A stretch of 64,000 nt of DNA from Colius striatus (Eukaryota > Chordata > Aves > Coliiformes > Coliidae), in assembly GCF_028858725.1 (NCBI RefSeq), contig NC_084763.1, positions 50,786,152-50,850,151 of the forward strand, in the 5' to 3' direction. Shown here piece by piece: positions 40,101 through 52,100 of the stretch. The notes below the pieces were generated by a model. That model worked only from the letters and a program-made list of their open reading frames with translations, did not search any database and was not told where the DNA came from. Position numbers and translations under genes: made by a program. Within the stretch, counting starts at the first letter, position 1, and each line of letters opens with the position of its first letter.

Positions 40101-43100
40101 TATGAATTGTTGCACTAAGTTCAGGAGGATCCTGTGACACTGTAAAAGTCATGAGATATTGACCAGATGAAGGATTAGACATAAATGATGAGTGTTTCCT
40201 TTGGGATAGGCTGTCCTAGAGCACTACTCTTTTTTTCCTGGAAGATGGTTTTACTTTGATTTGAATGGTGTTACCTGAATTAAGCTACTCCTTGAATAAG
40301 ATCAAATTTTCAGTGTTTCTTCCTGGCTTTGAACACCATCAAAAAGTTCTTTTTGAGTTATTATGCATTAGGTAATGCAAAAGAACCCCCAAACAAAAAC
40401 CTCAGAAGTGTGCACCCGTTTAGTTTCCTTAAGTGGAAACAAAACTACTCCCTATGCACTCTGTACACTCAGAAGTTCAGTTTATGGAAAACATCATCTC
40501 CAAGCTCCTCAAATCTTTCTCTGGAAGCCTCACCACATGGGTCACCATTTGGACTGCTTCTTGGGCATGGCAGTCCTGCAAAAGGTCTCCTAAGTCACCT
40601 GGTCAGAGGGTAACGCTACATGCCATGGAAGTGGTGGGACTAGAGGTCAGCTTCCCGTTCTACACAGAAACCAAACCAAAATCTTCCATAGATTGTGTGA
40701 AACGGAGGTCTATCTGCTTTGAGACAGAAGCAATTTTAAAATCTCCTTTCTCTAGTGTCAAGAACTCCTGTATCAGGCTTCAGAAACTGTTCAGACAAAA
40801 ACTTTACCAAAGCCAGCCTTCTCCCATAGTGATCAGTGTAATTTGCTGTATTCCCTGCAAGTAATGGGGCTTGTCCACAGAGGAAATTCAGCATGCAAGA
40901 AGCCAAAGCAGTGATTTCTTGCTAACTGCCTCCTCTGATCTAGTTGCTGTGTGGATGCTACATGTCATAGAATCACAGAATCATAGAATGGAAGGAGTTG
41001 GAAGGCTCCAACCCCCCTGCAGAAGCAGGTCCATCTAGATCAGGTCACATAGGAACATGTCCAGGTGGGTTTTGAAAACCTTCAGAGAAGGAGACTCCAC
41101 ACCCTCCCTGGGCAGCCTTTGCCAGGGCTCCAGTAAAATAGTCTTTCCTTATGTTTAAATGGAACTTTTTGTGTTCCAGCTTCATCCCATTACCCCTTGT
41201 CCTGTCACTAGATACAATAGAAAAAAGGGATGCCCCAACCTCCTGACATTCACCATTTATATACTTGAAAACATGTGCTACTGCTGTGAGGATACTCCCC
41301 TATCATCATAGACAAGCCACCTCTCACAGGCACTCCGGTGCTCCCCTAGAGTATGAGGTCCCTCTCAGCATGTCCAGCTGTTCTACAGTGCTGTCACCTC
41401 ATACTTCTGCAGCAAACACCCTGCTGTCACAATCCACAAGCAGCTGTTACAAGCCACAGCAGCTCTCTGTGTCCTCTTGGGTCTCTAACTGGGTGAAGAG
41501 TCCCCTTTTTGTCAGATCAGACTCAATCACCTGCTAGTTCTTACTCTTCATTTTCTTTTCCAAAACTTGGACAAGAGTTCTATTGGTGTTTCCTTGGAGA
41601 GCACCTGAAAAGGCACTCAAGGAGCTGAAAGAGGAGTGGGAAATGAGGAAAGCTGATGTGGACTACATGAGCACAGTCTTGCTGGGCTGGGGAACAGAAG
41701 AGATGAAGAAATCTCTATGTGTTTCCAATTATGTCCAGTTTTTTCTTCAATCTCTAAACTGTGGATTGAGTCCATACAGTCCTCAATTAAGCACTGAGTC
41801 CATGGAAAAGCTGCAAGTCTCTCAAGCTATTTTTATACTGTCAATGAAAAGGACAAAGGCTGGTTTTTATCCTGAACCCAACTATTTCTCTACAACTAAA
41901 CTTTTCCCTTCTGCACCCCTTTCCTCCTCAGCATAGACAAGTTTGACCTTTTTACCTGCCTGGGTTGTCCCTGTTCATACTTTTCTCAGATATTGCCGTA
42001 CACTGTTTTAAGAGAGTACTGGCTGGCCAGGTCAAAATCACAACAGTGAATGGGTTAAAATTCAGCTCTCCCTTTCAGCCACTTTCTCCACCCTGAAAGA
42101 GGAATGTGCTCAGCTGAGCACTCACAGCAGCCTAAAGCTGGTGCACTGGGACACAGGAGGAGGCCTTCATCTTAGATTTTTCATTGTTTTTGAAATGATA
42201 AGACTATAATAGGTTTTTACAACTGGCATCCATCACTTTTACCCCTCTGAGTCAAGGTCTCCTGCGTCATGTGCAGTCCAGAACAGCTGCCCTGAAGGAC
42301 ATCACTCTGCTGCACCGCTGCAGATGAATGAACCACTGACAATGTGTTGGTGAATACAGAGGACCCAATTAAGTCCTGACTGCAAGTGCATCTCAGTGAA
42401 ACGATACCTGGGCCAAGACCGACCCAAGAAGTTATAGTGTACTTCACTGGTGAAGCAGAATGAGAGATAAGTCACAGTCCTACTGAACAGCTCGGGAAGG
42501 ATCTGCTTACTGGGAATGTTCACAGTTGGAATAGTCACATAACCTATTTTAGGCACATAATGTAGGTTGTGTATGTCAGGAGGCTGATATGTCAGTATGC
42601 CCAATGCACAAAAGTAGGTGAACCCCTCCCAAAGGTGATTTAGAAAACCTAAATTAAGGAATATTTAGGTTCCTAATTTGGATGGTCTGAGTTTCTCTCC
42701 AGAGATGTCTCTCTTCACTGGTGCAGAGCGTGAGGCTCCTAATTTAGGAACATGGTGCACTTCTAAATTAGAAAGGGAATTACTCAGGATCTGTGAATTG
42801 CTCCTGCCTTCCCATCTCCCCCACTGGCAGCTGAACCTATGATGATATGAGATTGAGGGCAGATTCTGATTACAGTATCTGGAGGTAAATGTGGTGTAAC
42901 TTCATCCATGTATAGCAATGGAAGCTCTAGACTGGTAGAAATGAAAGAAGTCTGATCTGAGATGCTGGAATTCTTGTCTTAGGATTGCTGATATTGGAAT
43001 CTTTGCTTCTGACTGAAAATTTTGAGACAAAAATCTCCAATTTTCTAAACATATACAATAACTCCAGGCTTTGTTTACTGTCATGCCATTGCATGGAGAA

Positions 43101-46100
43101 ATGACAGTACCCTGCTTATAGTCTGCTTGTTCCATGGCCATCATTTTAGAAGAGCATCCAGGTATGTCAGAGAGAAACCAAAATCAGACTGGGGAGTCTA
43201 AAAGTAGAAGATCATCATGATGTGATGAGACAAATGCCATTCTTGTATCTTAGTATCTATTCAGGTTCTGCATGACATTTTCTAACCAAAAAGAGATTGT
43301 ACTTTTAAGCCTCTGCAATTCCTGTTACAGCCTCTGCTATTTTGAGGCTCATCCTCATCCCATATCCTTTAGGCAATTAAGGGTTAAAGGGTATTGTCTT
43401 CACTTAGCATGATTTCTTAACTTTCCCAGAAGATGTGCCATTACATAGTTTACAGAAAAACTCAACTCAAGAAGGGCAAAGCTGCAATTTCAAGATACTT
43501 TAAAAATGTAATGGGTTTCAGATGCTGTTCTATGGCTTCTCTAGTATATTTGACTTTGGAATGTTTAACTTGCTAAGGGAATTGATTGTTCCCTGGCATG
43601 AAAACACAATTATTTAAGCTCATTTCAATATTTTTAAATTGATAGCACAATTTGGTTCATTGTTTAACATTCCATCACTGTGAATATGATGAAATTTTCA
43701 AATGATTAATAGGATTGGTTATTTTAAATAATCATGCTGAAACTTATCTGCAGGACTTATTAGGTCTGTAACCCCCATATGAACAAATGCATCTCTAGCT
43801 GCACAGCCAGCTTTGGAGAATTGCTATTCATTTGTAGAATATCCCTCTTTTGGACTGCTTTGGGGAGGATTATTCTGCCACACGGAGCCCACAGTTGGGT
43901 ATTGCATTTCATCCTACTGCCATGAAATGCAATCAGACATTTCTGACCTGGTTTTAAGACACTTAACTCTTCACACTTGTACAGAATAGAAATGTGTTCA
44001 CTGATAAGTCAAAAAAATGGCAGTGAGGAAGCTGTTGTTACCCAAGATGGACAGCATGCTGCTGAGCCTCAGCCACGAAAGAGTGCTTTTTGGCTGAGCC
44101 CACACAGCTGGAGAGACATTTAGAAGTGGACTGTGAAGCCCAAAGAGAGCTCACAGCCTCTGCCGGGTATAACCCTTCCTCTTTCTCCTACATACACATT
44201 CTCCACCATAAGCTGCTTTAATTGGCCATAAATCCAAAATAAACCTTCCAATACAGAGAAAGATATGACCTGTGTGGCTGTTCAAACAGCAAAAGCCTCT
44301 GCATTTCTCCTATGCATACCACTCTGATTTCTCCTTTGCCCACCTCCCCTCAACTCTTGCACTGCCAGACCCCATCAGTGTCTATGACAGAACCCTGTGT
44401 GCTGAAGCTTTTGCTTACAGGAAGAAACCCACAGCAAAGCCCAGCTCCCTCCAGGCATCACAGCTGCTTTCCAGTACACACCCCATGTATTTCCATCCCA
44501 CTGTCTTCACCTGTGTTATCACCCTCTCATTAAATAACAGCAGAAGTGGTTCTGGCTAGAAAAACTTTGACTCAAAGTAATTTGATGTTCCCCTAGAATG
44601 ACCCAAACAAAAGACATTCCTGGCAGGCAGAAAGTGCTGAAGCCTGATGATGAGCTCTCATTGTTTGATGTCCTCACCATTCACATTGACATTTATACAG
44701 ACAGGAGTGAGAACAAAAGAAATGAAGGTGACTTGTAGACTGCTTTCCCTGGGTTTCAGCCACAGATAACCACACAGCTCATCCCTCTATATACCAAAAA
44801 GCACCCCCTTCTCATTTTTTATTCCCAGTGGAGTAACAGAAATGAAGACAGTTGTCTACAAATCCCCCTTTAGCTATTTTCTTCATCATAAATTCATACA
44901 AGCAGACATAACAGGAAAAAACAGAAACACATACATGTTCTGATGTGAAGGCAACCAGTCTGGGAATAGCTGCCATTCCTTTTTCTTTAACTTCTGGGAA
45001 CATCTTGAAACGGGCAATCAACATAGCATACATGTTAGATATGGCACCACCTGGAGTCCACAGTAACATACTGTTACTTTTTCTATGCATTGTAATACCA
45101 TTGCAGAACAAACCACAAGTCTTGCTACAGTTTTTTGCAACTCTAATGTTGATGTTTCTGCCTCATGGCAGCCATGTAAATTCTTCCTGACACTCCTCAC
45201 TGCAGGGTTGGATAATAACAGAATCTACTACACCCAAATAACAGTTTACACAAAAAGTGCTACTGCAAAAAAATATTGGAGCTTCTTTTCATCCTTCTTT
45301 TTGCTACTATTTCTCCTTTAGTCCCCAGTCTTATCTTTCCCTATGTCATCAACACATAATCCTCACTGTGTTTCACCTCCCAAGCAGATGCCAGCACAAG
45401 GCAACTTCCCAAGGGGCTTCCAAGTGCAACCTCATTTGTGCTTTCCCCTCCCAAATCAGGGTGGCATTTCATGACCTGGCTCTGAGGAAACCCACACAGT
45501 CCCAATAGACACTATCTTCTGGATAACTGGAGTGGGGTGTGAGAAGGGAAAATGGTCATTCTAACAAATATTTATTTGTCCTCTGATGGGAACAAGAGGA
45601 AAAGATCCTTAACATTAGCCTTAAAATCACTGCCACGTCTTAGCCTCAAAATACCCATTTCAACATGAATATTTTAGCCACTTTGAGATGGGTATCAGAC
45701 AACAGCTCTGCAGTATTCTGTTCCCATATTTCAATTGTCAATGCATATATTAAAAATGAGCACTTTTTTTTCCTTTGAGATTTTTTACAAGCCAAGCCTC
45801 TGTGTCTACAGTGGAACAATGTTTGGTTGTACATTAATGCTGCATGAGCACTATGGGAATACAATGTAGAAACTGAGGCAGAGACTGAGTCCGGGTACAT
45901 ATTTATGCACACAGACACACACACACACAGACCTGTATACATAAAATCCATTGATTTTATGCATATATATCTTTTTAATAAAGCAAAGTTTTATGTTGTT
46001 CACGGTTTTAGGCTTTTAAATGAACAGGTCAGAGTGCAGCTGAGGTAGAGTTCAACTAACCCAACTTTCACGCATCTAAGAATGGAGTGAAGAGCACATG

Positions 46101-49100
46101 ACATGCACTTCCAGAAGATGATTCAGCTCATCCTAAGGTAGCTTTGTGGTAGGTGAGATGACTTGCCCTGTGGATGCATCAGCCCCTCTCTTGAATATAT
46201 ATAAATATGGGAGCTGCTGTAACTAGCCCAAGGTAGACACTCAGTACTTGGACAGTTGTAGTGAGATAAAATCCACCCTTTAAGCAGATGAAAGTAGCTC
46301 TGCTGAAAGTAGTGACCATGCAATGAAAGCATTGCAACATGTCACACCAGCAGGGTATATGTCCTGGGAAATTTGATATGATTTTGACTTTTGTAAGATT
46401 TGTATTTATCCCACTGGATATACATATTCTGGTTTACAGCCCACGGAAGCTGTGCCCTTCATTTCCAATCAATGTCCTAGCTCTGCTCTTGCAGTGAAGC
46501 TGTCCTTGCTCTGAGTTTTCCCTGATCTCACTGGTCCTCCTTAGAATCCAGGTGAAAATGCCACAGAGAGATGGCATTACTGACATGGGGGTCAGTACAG
46601 CTCAGGCCTTTTCTTACTCTTTCACCTATCTTGAGAGGCCTGAACATATTTCTACATTTCCTTTCACAAACAACAAAACAAGAAATAGAGAGATGAAGAG
46701 GAAATGCTTGGATAGATGCCATATAACAGCTGCTGTTGATGATTTAGGTGACTGAACTAAGGTGACCAGGTTGAAGCAATTTGGCCTATCTTGTCCAAAG
46801 TCATTGGCTCAGTGTCAAAAGAATGAAGACTGAAATGTTAAGTTTCTTTAATAAAAGGCTTTTTTATTAGTATTTATAGCCTAGTTATTTAACCTCAGTC
46901 TTACTAATAAGTCCACATTCTGCATTTAATTTTACAGCTGTGTTTACACCCATAGTTAATTGCAGGCAACAAAACACACCTACAGTATTTGGAGAACCTA
47001 ATCAGGCCTTTATGTTCTGTATGTATTGATACTCCATATTTCATTTCAAAGAATGTGGAGAGGAAGAACTTTTTCTTCATAACAGCGAGGTCTTCAGCTG
47101 AAGCAGTGACAGTTTGAAACAAGAAGACAAAAAGCATAGGGATGATTTTGATTATTGACTAAAAAAGCAGAACTTGCACATTGGGTACTGCTGCTTTAAG
47201 AGAGTGAGTTAGAAAAATGGACTTTGCACAAAGCAGAAATTGCAGAGAAAAACAGGATGAGAGGTGGCAGCACTGCAAACAAGCAGCACAGGTACATGCC
47301 TGACAGAGAGCCTGTCCACACGCAGGTTTCAACTAGATGAAGTGAGCTTCTACATCTAGCAACACCCTGCACCAGGTCAGGTAGAGACCTCTCATAGGCT
47401 CAGGAGGGACAGTAGTTCCTCCTCAGGCACCCATCTTGAACATAGCCAGACTTGGGCAGACCTTTCAGCCCTGCCTGCCACCTGTGCCTTGTCCCTGCCC
47501 AGCAGCTCTGGCTGAGCAGCATTGCTATTGCTCCTCTCTCCCCTCTTAAGACCCCGACCAGCACGGTGGGGCTATTGAGGCTCAAGCCTGTGAGGTGAGG
47601 AATTGAAGACCAGTTGTATTGAGTCAGGCCAGGGACTGGACAGTGACCAACCACTGTCCAGTTTTCAAAAACTTTGCCTTAGGTCCTGGGCTTGTGACAC
47701 ACATTTAGATGCCGCCCTATATGATGGAGGCCATGATTTTGGTCAGGATCTCTAAGCACTACAGTAAAAACTGTCAGAGCGCTTGCTCCATTGCTTTTTA
47801 ATTAAGATCTCAAAAAGAAGTAATGTAAATTCTTCTCATCTTTTTCTCCACTTCTGTGGAAAGGCCCATGACAAAACTCCTGCACCACTTCCCATGAACG
47901 CATTCATACGTGAGAAGTTAAAGATGAGCCTTGCCCGATCTTTCACACAGCATGAACTTGATCCTTCAAGCCCTGGGAGAGCTGGACATCCTAGGCTGTC
48001 GTCAGTGAGGTCTTTCCTTTTCTCAGTAGTCCAAACACTCTTTCCCCTCTCCATTAGGTCAATGAGCTTTCTTTCCAGAAGGGCTCCTTCCCCATCAGCT
48101 CTCAGTCTGTTCTCTTTTGACAAGTCAAGATGCTTTGGGCATTGTCAATTCTTGTAATTTTTTGTCAATTTTCTGACATAAATAGGCCAAAATTTTTAGC
48201 AATGAAAGTCCAAAGTAAGATAGGAGGTGACAAAGAGTATAAACAAAAAGACTAAGTGGAATGATTAAAAGAAAAAAAAGGAACAGTCTTAACAATGTAG
48301 TGTTTGTCAGAATCAATGGTTTTTCTACAGTTAATCACATTCATTTTTTGCCTTACTGACTTGCTCTGAAGGAACCAGGTTTCTGAGCCTTTAAGCAGCC
48401 ACCCAAGAAGCCCCACTGAGCTCAACAGGCCAGCTCACACATGGGAAGCTAAGCACATACTGTAATGTTGGCAGGATCTTACCAACTCCTCTAAAATTGC
48501 TTAAAGGGATGCTACATCTTTACCTCTTTCCTCCAATTTCCCCTGCGGTGATGGAGAGCATTGTTATGTTTCTTCCCTTCATTATTAAAACAATTGTCTT
48601 TCTATGTCATGTAATCCATAAAAAGGGGGGGGCAAAGCAAAACTGTAAAGCAAATGTCTCTTCTGATTACATTCCCCATGTGCCATTACAGCTGCTCATA
48701 ATGCAGTGCAATTTGCTCAAACAGACCCTTATAATCACATCCCTGAAATTCATGAACATGCAATACTTTATCTCAAAGAGGCCACTGGTGGTTATTAGCA
48801 AGTGTCCTCTCAAACATGCACATTTAATTATGTTTACTCTTTAACTATAGGAGATGTCATACAGCATAGTCTGAAAAAGAAAGAAAGCTTTAAATGTTAT
48901 GTACCAGGTGAAAATATCCCATCGCCACAGCCCCCTGGCCAGCCAACCATCTCTCTCATTTTCCTGAGTGTGACATATTCCAAAAGTACAAACACTGGAG
49001 CAATTTCATAGGTGAACCTGAAATGTAGTAATGTCCATATTTAATGCTTTCATCTACAACACTAAAACATCTTTTTTCCAGTATTATGTTACATTACAGC

Positions 49101-52100
49101 CACAATAAACTCTATCTTGCACTGGGAAGAGTTCTGTTTTACAATGCTTTTGTTAAACTTCCTTCTGATTTGACCTCAAATGTCTAAAAGGGTAATTGCT
49201 GAGAGCATTTGATATTTCATTTACACACATTTCAGTGAAATAAGTCTTGCCCATCTCCTCCAGGCTCAAGCCTTTGCCCTGTGTTCAAGTGCTGCTGGGC
49301 AGAGCCAAACCTTCACCTTGCAAAAACCTGTGTGCATGTCTAGGAGCATACACATCTGCAATCTTATTCATGATGACAAAACAGTGCATGAAGCTAAGCA
49401 ATTGCACAAAAATGCCTCCTAGATCCAAAGTTGAAAAAATTCCAGAACTCCACAGTTAAATTCTGCACTTGTTTCTTACAGAAAGCAATGGCTCTAACTG
49501 CTCTGAGTATCGATTGTTTAAACTCCTCTGCATGAATGCAACTATTCACTTAATGCATGTTTTGTTTTATATATTTATGCATGCAAAAATGCTACAGTAT
49601 TTCTTTCTGCACATTTTTTTTGCAGGTATCAAAATCAACATCTTAGTATGATGAAATTTTGCAGAAGACAGCCTACAGCAAAATGTTGAAAGCCTTCAAG
49701 TAAAGAATTGCAGTAACCATTTGAAAAGCAGACAATTGTTTTGCCACCACCTTAACATAAAAGTATTCTTCCTTTCATTGAGCTACAGCAGCTAATATTT
49801 TAGAGTATACTGTAAAACTACAATAAATATGATTACAGAAAAAAATATCTGCTACTTACATATTAGTATTTGCTGCTGATGTCAGCCAGTCTGCTGCCAA
49901 TCCAACCATGTCCAATCCAGTTGAAAGTTGATTAAAATATCTAGGGTGCCCTGCATAAGATGGAAAATGTTGTCAAAAGGCTCATCACTCTGAATGAAAC
50001 TATTCAGTGCTGAACTGTATGTTTACCTCTGGATTTTCTATAGAGAAGGAAGTGCTTTTAAGGTATGAAACAAAGCAAACAGCAACAAATACATTTCTCG
50101 GATAAGGCAGGATTTCTCTTCTTTCTCATTCCGGACTCAGTAAAATCAGAGTAATTACACTGAACGCAGAATAATGAATTCCAACATTCCCTATTATCCT
50201 CTCAATATGGCTTGAAAATTAGCACATCATTGCCTCACAAAAATAGCTGTTTGCTCCCGTTAGTGTGTCACATGTTGTCGCTGGATGTGTTTTTGCCTGG
50301 CTAGGTTTGAAAGGCGTGCACGAGACACCATCTGAAGAGCTTGCCAGCACATATAACATCAGTGATGAATGGCTAATGATTATAATAGACAGGGTGAAAT
50401 GAGAAAATGGAACATTTTGGTGACTGTTTTGCACATGACTCAATGGCTGATGATTGTAAGAAGATGGCAGGGAAGGTGACGGTCCTTGTCGTTTCTTCTC
50501 CGTGAACTTACAAATAGCCTGGCTGCTCACAAGAGTGATTTTAAACAAACCCCATGAAAACCAGTACTGCTGCCCCAGCGGAATTATGCACAAGATATAC
50601 TCAATGAGCTGAGGATAGTCCACTTACCTGGTAATCTAAATGGCTCTCTATTATTTTCTAAATCCTGCTAGATATTTTTCTTAAAAACTTGCCTAGAGCC
50701 ACTAAACCCAGGAACCATTAAAACTCCATTTTTACTAGTTGCTCCCTGCAAGCCCCTGTTAAGTGGCATAATCACCAGTACAAATTACAGATTATTCACA
50801 ATCACTCCGAAAGGAAAGCAGCTTCTGCTTGGAAAACATCTGTCCTGATCCACAGACAACCTACTATCATTGCCATCATGGAAAACAAAAGACAGAGCAA
50901 GGTGATTGAGGAAACACAGACCCAGTACCAAGAGAAAACTTATCTTTGGTCTCCAGTGGCCTCTTATCAGGCACGGACACATGGCTGGCAGAACAGCACC
51001 AGGAATTGCTCCCCAGCTTTCACCTTGTGGTTCACAAAGGCAGAGGAATCAGGCTGTACAGACAGGCCAGAGCAGGGAATAAGGGCTGGGCAGAGGCACA
51101 CACGCAAAAGCCAGCTCCCTGTATCCTTAACCTGAGACGAGCCCCATGCCACTGCCATCCAGCCTGACTTGTGCTTTGCATTGAGCCCTCCCTACGTGAG
51201 ACAAGAACTGCCACCTTCCCCTGGTCCAGGCTGCCCAGGACAGGTGGCCAAAGCCCCACAGGCTCTGAGGAATGCTGCTGAGAGGCAGCAAAATGGACTA
51301 GATCTAGCCTGCATGCTCTTGTGTGGAGTAGCTGGGCCTGGGGCACACATGCACTTTGCCACTGCTGCCAAACCCACACAAGAGACTGCAGCTCCCCTGA
51401 CAAGGGGATTTTGAGAGAGATTTCTGTATTTATAGCTCAGGTTCAATCTCACAGCCAGGCTCCATGTGGGTTCCCAAATTCTGCCAGAAAGAAACAGAAA
51501 ATTAGGAGCTGAAAAGCTTTTGGTGAATATGAGCCACAGGAAGGTTCAAAGAGGCCAGAAAAGAAACCCCAAAGCCACACTGAAAATAGCAGTGGGGGAA
51601 TAGCAGAATCCATATTTACAGCTGCAGCATCTCAGCAGCCCTCCATCAGCCCCGTAACCAGCCCCAGGCAACAGCCCTGTTGTCACTGCTTGTTTCTTCA
51701 AGGAAACCTCACAGCACACCTCCTGCTTTGAGAACCTCAGCAGGAACAGGGCCAGCTGCATGCAAGGTGTCAGGACAGCCGTATCCTGGAGTGAGTAAGG
51801 TATGGGAAGCAGCATTGGACTCCTGCAGAGATGTTAGCAGAGGCAGAGCAGGAGCTGCTGCTGCTGGCACAGCTGCTGGCAGAGCCTTCGATACCTGCAC
51901 CTGTAACACAGCCCCCTCCACCCAGCACCCTTGCCTTCTGCACCATGGATGTAACACATAACAGCTGAGAACCTAACACCTCAATCTGACCCCAGTCTCA
52001 GCTGCAAGGGTTTGTCTGTCCTCATGACACCCTAATATGTGAGCAAGCTCTCTTCCCTTTGGCTAGGTGGCTGCAAAGATGTGGCTTTGCTTAAAACACA

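Larger units (their letters stand above)
45051..48904 (-). other. GAD2: GAD2 intron 6
   Basis: This 3854-bp intron contains an AC microsatellite at 45915-45929 and an 11-bp-stem hairpin at 47635-47662. Its donor (GTACAT) is weak. Confidence 0.86.
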
